NCBI GenBank assembly: GCA_003662715.1
Contig: QMYO01000039.1
Span: 1-10,051, forward strand
DNA from: Candidatus Bathyarchaeota archaeon
Lineage (GTDB): Archaea; Thermoproteota; Bathyarchaeia; Bathyarchaeales; Bathyarchaeaceae
Reading direction: 5' to 3'
Length of the DNA: 10,051 nucleotides
The notes under the pieces were generated by a model, which saw only the letters and a list, made by a program, of their open reading frames with translations, ran no database searches and was not told the origin of the DNA. Positions 5,302 to 10,051 of the stretch are shown piece by piece (positions within the stretch are counted from its first letter, which is position 1; every line of letters starts with the position of its first letter). The position numbers and the translations under genes were made by a program.

Positions 5302-6561
5302 TCAGTTATTGATTGATGAGTTTTTCCAGATTAGGTAAACTTTCGTCTGCATTAGAATGCTTAGGATACGTAGCATTTTCGCCATTTTCTCTACAGTTGT
5401 ATTTTCAAGAATCTCCTTAAACTCTTCTCGTTTCAAAAACATGCGTTTTCCACCTGCTAGACGCTTGTAGAAGATGCTTGAAACATTTAGTAGCGTTTGT
5501 TTAACTTGTCTTCTCTGCTCCTCATTCATTTGCTTTAGTAGACGCTGATTGCCTTTTTCTGACGCTAGAAAAACTGGGTTAAACCCTAGCTCTCGCAGTT
5601 TCTCCACCGCCTCCACTATGCTTTTGTCTGGTAGTCTTTCCGCCACTTTCGTCATTCCAGCCTTCTCGAAAAACGGGTTGTAGCGAGCCATAACCGCCAT
5701 CGTTTCCACGTAAGGACGACCTACTAAAGGCAGCGTTTCCCTCACTAGCCGTGCTCCTAATCCGATTGTGCGGTATTTCGGATGTAAAATTACTCTGGAG
5801 ATGTTGGCGAACTTTCGATTTAGCTCTTGTATATGCACTGTTTTGCCTAGAGCCTTTTTTCTTCCAAAACAGATGGTTGGAGGAAAGCTGTACACGATTA
5901 CGCCGACTGTCTGGTTGTTATGTTTTAAGGTGAAGATTTTTATGGGGATAGGAATGTGTTTGTTTCGGTAGTGGAATCCAGCTAGTTTCTTATAGTCCTC
6001 TCGGCTTCCCTCTTCAATATGCATCTCCCTAACTAAGGAGCAGGTTTTGTTAAGTTCGTTTGGGAAATATTTCACTTCAATTTCTCTGCCAAACCCTTTA
6101 TGTACATGAACGGATGGCTGTAAGTCTTCAAGAAGGTCGGTGTGGGTGGTGGCTGCTAAAACGGCTTTGCCTTCCTGTCTCGCCAGCTTCTGTACGTTAA
6201 ATGCCACAATCTTTGCTGTGTCTCGGTCTAGAGTGGCGCAGAATTCGTCTGCCACCCAATATTGTGCGCCGCTTTCAATCATCTTAGCTATGCGGTAGCG
6301 ATATTTTTGTCCGTCGCTGAGTTGGTTGTAGTGACGTACAAATAGGAAGGCGTCGTTGAGTCCAACTCTGCTGAGTAGTTCTAAGCCTTGCTTAACCGTT
6401 TCTCCCACTGTGTCGCTTAGGGGTTTCTTTCTGTTAATTCTAACTTTATTGATGTTGATTGTGTTTGGCGCTAATTGTTTTTCTAAGTGTTTCAGTAGCA
6501 CGCTTTTGCCTGAGCCAGAGTCGCCGGTGATGTAAACGATGTCTTTCGGGCCAATTTTCAA
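5302..6561 (-). CDS. ABC-type ATPase fused to GNAT acetyltransferase (COG2401/MK0520-like), main part after a frameshift
   Basis: 419 residues from TTG 6561. Residues 1-160 are a compact ABC ATPase: Walker A GDSGSGKS (13-20), signature LSDGQ (81-85), Walker B with catalytic Glu YWVADE (101-106) and H-loop His140. There are no membrane segments, so it is not a transporter on its own. Residues 180-310 are a GNAT domain: FHYRNKHIP (196-204), acetyl-CoA motif RVILHPKYRTIGLGA (256-270, with R-x-x-G-L-G) and YNPFFEKAGM (294-303). This pairing is the known COG2401 architecture, whose function is uncharacterised. The helical tail (310-419) is extra. TTG 6561 would drop the first ABC strand; the in-frame codons upstream (IYDNVE) clearly belong to the domain and join to the small gene before it. 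A missing base near 6579-6582 explains this, and the restored protein would be about 482 residues. It is co-transcribed with TerL. Confidence 0.85.
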   Translation of the reverse strand: MKIGPKDIVYITGDSGSGKSVLLKHLEKQLAPNTININKVRINRKKPLSDTVGETVKQGLELLSRVGLNDAFLFVRHYNQLSDGQKYRYRIAKMIESGAQYWVADEFCATLDRDTAKIVAFNVQKLARQEGKAVLAATTHTDLLEDLQPSVHVHKGFGREIEVKYFPNELNKTCSLVREMHIEEGSREDYKKLAGFHYRNKHIPIPIKIFTLKHNNQTVGVIVYSFPPTICFGRKKALGKTVHIQELNRKFANISRVILHPKYRTIGLGARLVRETLPLVGRPYVETMAVMARYNPFFEKAGMTKVAERLPDKSIVEAVEKLRELGFNPVFLASEKGNQRLLKQMNEEQRRQVKQTLLNVSSIFYKRLAGGKRMFLKREEFKEILENTTVEKMAKMLRILSILMQTKVYLIWKNSSINN

Positions 6562-6563
6562 CT

Positions 6564-6749
6564 CTACGTTGTCGTAAATACGTGTTTCTGGAATTGGTCT
6601 ACGCCTAAACCGAAGGCTTCTGCCACTGCTATGGTGCGGTCTGTGATGTCTGTTTTAGTTTTGTATGCAATGTTGATTTTGAAAACTCCTGTTGCCTTGT
6701 CAAACTTCTTCACGATTCGGGTGATTTTAAAAATCTCTTGGATTCCCAT
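6564..6749 (-). CDS. N-terminal piece of the ABC-ATPase/GNAT gene, split off by a frameshift
   Basis: 61 codons starting at ATG 6749, 2 nt after the TerL stop, so translation is probably coupled. The peptide contains FKITRIVKKF, a TDITDRTIAVAEAFGLG segment and ends HVFTTT. Its middle is what precedes the first ABC strand in COG2401 proteins. After His56 (plus 6582-6584) the product becomes meaningless, while the neighbouring frame reads IYDNVELKIGPKDIVYITGD, a normal ABC start. Adding one base between plus 6579 and 6580 (for example CACGTC-ATTTAC) would fuse the two into one open frame. The causes could be a real mutation, a sequencing error, or recoding; no classic slippery heptamer is visible. 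The TAG stop is 2 nt before TTG 6561, so re-initiation as two polypeptides is also possible. Confidence 0.75.
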   Translation of the reverse strand: MGIQEIFKITRIVKKFDKATGVFKINIAYKTKTDITDRTIAVAEAFGLGVDQFQKHVFTTT

Positions 6750-6751
6750 TT

Positions 6752-8134
6752 TTAGTATGCCCTCATTAGCCTAGACGATGCTTTTCGACCCATGGTGGCT
6801 GCGTAACAGCCCAGCGCTAGCGCAAACAACATGTCGTCATGTGAACCAGTTGGGTGGTTGAAGGTTAGGTAGCCGGATTTGCTGTATTGGTATTCCTGCT
6901 CATTTATTTGTTGGCAGAGTCGTCGATGATATGGCATTTTTAGTCGTTTTTGTTCCATCAGGATTTTGAGGGAGGTGAGTAGTTCTTCCTTGGTTTTGGT
7001 GGTGAAGGTTAGTCCTTCAATGTTTTGGATGCCTTGATTCTTTAATTCCTCCAGTACTGGTTCGCCTACGCCTGTTTGGTCTATCAAGATTTTGTGGAAG
7101 TTGAATTTTTTGTCTGCTTGGACGATGTGTCCTATTACGTTGGTGTAGGGTGTATCAATGGGGAATTCGTGGAGATAAATGAGCTTTAGTAAGTTTCCTT
7201 TGTGTTGTAAAATTGTGAGGACGCTGTGGTCTTCAAGTTTTCCGAAGTCTGCTCCGCCGTAATATTCGCCGGGTGGGATGGATGTTTGGAGGGTGGTTAA
7301 GAATTCTAGTTCTGGGTCTATGCAGCTTCGGATGAGGTCTTGGGAGAAGAAGGCTGTTGATGATTCTGTGAATTCTGCTAGGTATTCTCTTTTGAAGGCG
7401 TCTTCGGTCATGTTGCGTTGCATTTCTTGGAGGAACTCTTTTTTGATGAGGGGGCATTCAGTGGACTTTACTCGGTGGGTGCTGTAGTTTGGGTTCATGA
7501 AGGCTCTGTAGAAGAAGTGGTTGCGTCCCCAGGGTGTGGATAGGAAGATTGCGTAGCCGTTGGTGGTGCTTATCATTGGGAAAATAACGTTTGTGATGAG
7601 TTCTTCTGGCATGAAGGCTGCTTCGTCGCAGATAATCATATGGGCTGTGTAGCCTCTTAGTAGGTTTTCGCTGGCGGGTAAGGCTATGATTTGGCTTTGG
7701 TTTTTGAATTGGATTATGGTTCGGGTGGCTCGCGTAACCTGGTTTCTGGTTGGGTTGGTGTATATTAGGTTGTGGATGCGGTTGAACATTATCATGCTTT
7801 GGCGTAGGCTTGGTGAAGTGATTAGAATAGTTACGCCTTCATTTGTGAGGGCGAAGTGGATGGCTTTTATTGCGATTGTGGTGGTTTTTCCGCTTTGGCG
7901 TCCCATGCATGCGACAAGGCGTTTTTTGTTGTCTTTTAGAAGTTTGGCTTGGTATGGGAAGGGGTTAATCTTCAAAGCTTTCCGTGTAAACTTGATGATG
8001 TCTATTTCTCTGTAATCAAGTTTCTCGGATTTCATGAGTTTGCTGAGGTCGAATCGGAGGTCTTCAACTTGTTGTTGTAAGTTGCGCCTTAATTTCTTCA
8101 ACCATTTTTCGAAGTTCCGCAATTTCTTCCTCAA
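6752..8134 (-). CDS. terL: Terminase large subunit (DNA-packaging ATPase/nuclease)
   Basis: 460 residues. It pumps viral DNA through the portal and cuts the concatemer. The ATPase half has an adenine-binding NPFPYQAKLL motif (57-66), Walker A GRQSGKT (78-84), Walker B MIICDE (166-171) and coupling motif FLSTPWGR (197-204). The nuclease half shows an RNase H-like acidic set: D296 in GGADFGK, D352 in ILIDQTG, and D433 in SHDDML. All key residues are intact, so it should be active. TTG 8134 overlaps the small subunit by 71 nt with a weak GAGAGG about 10 nt upstream; ATG 8035 (residue 34) lies just past the TerS stop and would leave a shorter lead-in but no obvious Shine-Dalgarno. It sits between TerS and the ABC-GNAT gene in one operon. 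Confidence 0.95.
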   Translation of the reverse strand: MRKKLRNFEKWLKKLRRNLQQQVEDLRFDLSKLMKSEKLDYREIDIIKFTRKALKINPFPYQAKLLKDNKKRLVACMGRQSGKTTTIAIKAIHFALTNEGVTILITSPSLRQSMIMFNRIHNLIYTNPTRNQVTRATRTIIQFKNQSQIIALPASENLLRGYTAHMIICDEAAFMPEELITNVIFPMISTTNGYAIFLSTPWGRNHFFYRAFMNPNYSTHRVKSTECPLIKKEFLQEMQRNMTEDAFKREYLAEFTESSTAFFSQDLIRSCIDPELEFLTTLQTSIPPGEYYGGADFGKLEDHSVLTILQHKGNLLKLIYLHEFPIDTPYTNVIGHIVQADKKFNFHKILIDQTGVGEPVLEELKNQGIQNIEGLTFTTKTKEELLTSLKILMEQKRLKMPYHRRLCQQINEQEYQYSKSGYLTFNHPTGSHDDMLFALALGCYAATMGRKASSRLMRAY

Positions 8135-8498
8135 CTTCGCTCAGCCTCTCATAATTTGCTAGAAGGGGTCCGTAGTTTTTGGCGGCTGTGAAGATGATGC
8201 GGTAGCGTTCAAGTTCTAGTTTGGATGGTTCTTGTGATTTGCAGATTTGTTGGAAGGCGTTGCTGAATCTTTTTAAAACCTCTTCTAGTGTTAGGATGTT
8301 GACTGGTCTGATTTGTTTGACAATGGTTTTTTTCTTTTGTTGAACAATGGCGAGTCGTTTGATTTGCATTCTTATGGCGTTGAGGGTTCTGCCGGGAAAT
8401 TTGCCGGATTGAAAGATTGCTTCGGCGGTTATGTTTTTCTCTGCTAATTCTCTTAATAGTTGGTTTTCCTGTTGAGTCCAGCGGGGTCCTCGAGGCAT
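8064..8498 (-). CDS. terS: Terminase small subunit-like DNA-binding protein (Myb/SANT-type helix-turn-helix plus coiled coil)
   Basis: 144 residues from ATG 8498, or 150 from ATG 8516. ATG 8498 is preferred: GAGG lies 8 nt upstream, inside the first codons of the longer form. The longer form instead overlaps the previous gene as ATGA with no clear Shine-Dalgarno. The N-terminus (PRWTQQENQLLRELAEKN then FPGRTLNAIRMQIKRLAI) is a SANT/Myb-like helix-turn-helix, the usual DNA-recognition element of small terminases and related regulators. The middle is helical. The C-terminus (YERLSEVEEEIAELRKMVEE) is a coiled coil suited to ring oligomerisation. It would recognise the packaging site and load DNA onto TerL. 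The placement directly ahead of TerL makes this the likeliest role; the fold alone would also fit a plain transcription factor. Confidence 0.75.
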   Translation of the reverse strand: MPRGPRWTQQENQLLRELAEKNITAEAIFQSGKFPGRTLNAIRMQIKRLAIVQQKKKTIVKQIRPVNILTLEEVLKRFSNAFQQICKSQEPSKLELERYRIIFTAAKNYGPLLANYERLSEVEEEIAELRKMVEEIKAQLTTTS

Positions 8499-8512
8499 TT
8501 TTCTTTCCTCTT

Positions 8513-8773
8513 TCATGCTTTTTGTCCGAAAAAGGCGCCTAGGATGGTGCCTATGACTAGGGTGATGGCTGCGAAGATTTCGTTGTTGAAGTTGCGGAGT
8601 ATGATGATGTACGTTGCTTCCAGAAACGTTAGGAGGATTAATGCTAGGAAGGCGAAGTACAAGCCTAACACAAGGCGCTCACTAGGCTCAACCACCATTT
8701 TCTTAGGTTTTTTCCGTGTTCCCTGCTGAATCCAAACCGTTTTAGTTAATGCCTCCCGTATCTTACTTCTCAT
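8513..8773 (-). CDS. Two-helix membrane protein of the packaging operon
   Basis: 86 residues. A basic cytoplasmic N-terminus (MRSKIREALTKTVWIQQGTR, KKPKK) precedes two hydrophobic helices, about residues 33-58 (RLVLGLYFAFLALILLTFLE and on) and 65-83 (EIFAAITLVIGTILGAFFG), with a short NFNNE loop between them. Both ends would face the cytoplasm. GGGAG lies about 9 nt before ATG 8773, inside the end of the upstream gene, with an 11-nt gene overlap. The TGA overlaps an ATG of the next gene (ATGA). I do not recognise the family. Holin-like or a membrane anchor for assembly are possible. Its co-transcription with terminase genes is the main clue. Confidence 0.7.
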   Translation of the reverse strand: MRSKIREALTKTVWIQQGTRKKPKKMVVEPSERLVLGLYFAFLALILLTFLEATYIIILRNFNNEIFAAITLVIGTILGAFFGQKA

Positions 8774-9203
8774 TTGTTAGGTCTCCCTTTTCTGTGTGAA
8801 CAATTATGCGTCCACGTCTTTTCCTAACCCTCACCTTCAGAAACGCCTTCTTCAACGAAACAGCCATGTTCTGGTCTAAAGCTCCCTCTAACGCAACCCT
8901 AATTTTGCAAATCATCCCGATGGGTACGGAATTGAAGTCCACGTCGTAAACTCTTTGAGCTGAGTTTAACTCGAAAACATCGCGAATCATGATGAGATGC
9001 TTGGTTTTTCTTCCAGCTATGCCCAAGAAATAGCCAACCGACCTCACTGGAACATCAAACTGAGTTGCATCCTCAGATTGCTGGTCAATCCTAGCTTCGC
9101 CCTTGCTTGCGTCATGCCAAAACACCTCAACGAGGTCTCCCAACTGTAAAGTTTTGATTTGCTTTAGAACCTCTCTTTTACCGCCTTTGCCTTTTGGAGC
9201 CAT
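8763..9203 (-). CDS. Uncharacterised small basic protein, possible SH3-like beta-barrel; first gene of the packaging operon
   Basis: 146 residues. A lysine-rich N-terminal tail (MAPKGKGGKREVLKQIK) leads into LQLGDLVEVFWHDAS (19-33), the kind of strand-turn-strand that opens small SH3/Tudor-like barrels. VRSVGYFLGIAGRKTKHLIM (53-72) and VPIGMICKIRV (93-103) then alternate strands and tight turns. The C-terminus is strongly basic (VRVRKRRGRIIVHT). There are no enzymatic motifs or membrane segments. The charge suggests nucleic-acid binding, but no function can be stated. ATG 9203 lacks a good Shine-Dalgarno; TTAAAT-type bases at 9238-9246 on the minus strand would start a message only about 13 nt upstream. 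It diverges from the 9486 gene. Confidence 0.65.
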   Translation of the reverse strand: MAPKGKGGKREVLKQIKTLQLGDLVEVFWHDASKGEARIDQQSEDATQFDVPVRSVGYFLGIAGRKTKHLIMIRDVFELNSAQRVYDVDFNSVPIGMICKIRVALEGALDQNMAVSLKKAFLKVRVRKRRGRIIVHTEKGDLTNEK

Positions 9204-9485
9204 GTTTCTTCATTTACCAACACGTCTAAAACGCACCATTTAAGAAAATTGCTCAATTGCAAACCTAACAACCTACTAACTCAATTGTAAGAGCTTCAAA
9301 AAGCCTATTTTAACCCATGCCTATCTGCCAAAATACATATAAACACACAACCATCTTTTATGTTTGGTTGTCGATTCAATTAAGAGGCTCAACTGTTAGG
9401 CATATATCTTAGAGACGAAAAGAAAGATTGGATTAGTAGGATTAAAACAACACAATAATATTCTTCATAGTAATAAAAGGAAATT
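9204..9485. promoter_or_regulatory. Divergent intergenic region with candidate promoters in both directions
   Basis: AT-rich spacer of 282 bases. On the minus strand, TTCTTAAAT (plus 9238-9246) may drive the packaging operon. On the plus strand, ACATATAAA (9335-9343) is the best TATA-like box, with weaker candidates at CATATATCTT (9401-9410) and near 9453-9463. CTCAATTG occurs twice (about 9252-9259 and 9280-9287) and each copy contains the palindrome CAATTG, a possible weak operator pair. I see no RNA gene here. Confidence 0.35.
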
Positions 9486-9986
9486 TTGACACCAGAGAGA
9501 GATGATTCTGCTATGAGTGAAGAAGAAAAACGTGTTGAAGAACTTGTGAAAGAATGGATTAAGAAACTCGAACCAGAGTATTATAAGAGCCTAGAACTCG
9601 GAAAGAGCAAACCAGCATATCGTGAGCTACTCAATCGGTTCGAGAATAGGTATTATTTTTTCATGGGATTAGCCTTGGGAATACTGTTCGGACTACTGGG
9701 GAATTTCTTAGCGACTCATTGGATAGAGTTACTTAAGTCAATAATTCAGAGTCAGCAAGATTGGATAACAGCAAATCTCGTTTTCGTATTCATTTTTCTG
9801 TCTGCTATAGCAGTATGTGTTTTTTGGATAAATAAAAGACTAAGAAGCGATAGAAAGACAATAAACAATGCGTGGCTTGAAATAGTGACAGAATCTCTAT
9901 TTGAAACGCATGTTCCAATGCCCGAAGAACTCAAACAACTGCTGAAGAAAAAGGAACAGAAAACGGAAGAAGAGAAAGCAAGGTAA
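9486..9986 (+). CDS. Two-helix membrane protein with charged cytoplasmic ends, unknown function
   Basis: 166 residues from TTG 9486 (AAGG about 6-7 nt upstream) or 157 from ATG 9513; neither start is decisive. Residues 1-52 are charged and helical (EEEKRVEELVKEWIKKLEPE). Helix 1 is about residues 56-80 (RYYFFMGLALGILFGLLGNF and on) and helix 2 about 94-114 (NLVFVFIFLSAIAVCVFWIN). The C-terminal 50 residues are again charged and end in a KKKEQKTEEEKAR tail. Both ends would lie in the cytoplasm, with a loop of about 13 residues (LLKSIIQSQQDWI) outside. No signal peptide or catalytic motif is seen and I do not recognise the family. It is transcribed away from the packaging operon, and its codon use is more AT-mixed than TerL, so it may be a host gene or a separately acquired cargo gene. 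Confidence 0.7.
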   Translation: MTPERDDSAMSEEEKRVEELVKEWIKKLEPEYYKSLELGKSKPAYRELLNRFENRYYFFMGLALGILFGLLGNFLATHWIELLKSIIQSQQDWITANLVFVFIFLSAIAVCVFWINKRLRSDRKTINNAWLEIVTESLFETHVPMPEELKQLLKKKEQKTEEEKAR

Positions 9987-10051
9987 TCTTATTGTTTGTT
10001 GTGTGTGATAGTTATGCACATGCATGCACTAATACTATGTGTATGATATTG

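Noticed and set aside
7233..8015. Several open frames overlapping TerL on both strands
   Set aside because: Biased composition of the TerL gene leaves other frames open. TerL has intact catalytic motifs and the others have none.
9360..9383. Seven-codon ATG frame just downstream of the TATA-like box at 9335-9343
   Set aside because: It could be a leaderless leader peptide, but it is too short to distinguish from chance and has no regulatory pattern around it.
9396..9464. Short open stretch of about 22 codons with coding-like composition before the 9486 gene
   Set aside because: It has no ATG, GTG or TTG start and ends in a stop, so it is probably chance.
10013..10027. TGCACATGCATGCA near the right edge as a possible attachment or operator site
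   Set aside because: It is a short self-complementary run at the window edge with no second copy seen and no integrase or tRNA nearby.
1..10051. CRISPR array, tRNA, rRNA or insertion sequence
   Set aside because: No regularly spaced repeats, cloverleaf, rRNA segments, transposase frame or terminal repeats were seen.

Overview
The window looks like part of an integrated head-tail (Caudoviricetes-type) virus or its remnant in an archaeal genome. The archaeal reading rests on several signs: GGTGA/GGAGG Shine-Dalgarno sequences combined with TTG and GTG starts, short leaders behind TATA-like boxes, an archaeal-style winged-helix protein, and an ABC-ATPase/acetyltransferase fusion of the COG2401 (MK0520-like) type. 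A Bathyarchaeia-like or other uncultured thermoproteotal host is a guess; nothing here fixes the lineage.

Read right to left on the minus strand, the packaging module is a basic SH3-like protein (8763-9203), a two-helix membrane protein (8513-8773), a terminase small subunit (8064-8498), the terminase large subunit (6752-8134) and, 2 nt further on, the ABC-ATPase/GNAT gene (5302-6749). The last is split by what looks like a single missing base near 6580. A flavodoxin (4792-5232) follows. The capsid-maturation end is at the left: a prohead protease with a C-terminal coiled coil (178-1500), then the start of a probable decoration-type protein that leaves the window (1-132). Between them lies a block on the plus strand: a predicted PD-(D/E)XK nuclease (1682-2470), a 59-residue unknown (2645-2824), a winged-helix gene overlapping the portal gene (3101-4572), and a 55-residue membrane protein (4595-4762). 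A 51-residue ribbon-helix-helix regulator (2821-2976) sits in this block on the minus strand. A two-helix membrane protein (9486-9986, plus strand) diverges from the packaging module at the right edge.

The gene order TerS, TerL, portal, protease, decoration is the usual head-gene order, but the portal segment is flipped. The protease promoter and the winged-helix/portal promoter share a TATA box abutting a TAGTTA/TAACTA inverted repeat with a 4-nt spacer, followed by GTGACTTAA. This suggests common control, possibly by the winged-helix or ribbon-helix-helix protein encoded between them.

The points most worth following are the ABC-GNAT protein in a packaging operon (a possible DNA-modification or packaging factor), its apparent frameshift, the shared operator-like leaders, and the nuclease cargo gene bracketed by GCGCGCGC and ATTGCAT/ATGCAAT motifs. 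I saw no tRNA, rRNA, CRISPR array or insertion sequence. No intergenic stretch exceeds 300 bases; the longest are 9204-9485, 1501-1681 and 2471-2644, and their contents are given below.
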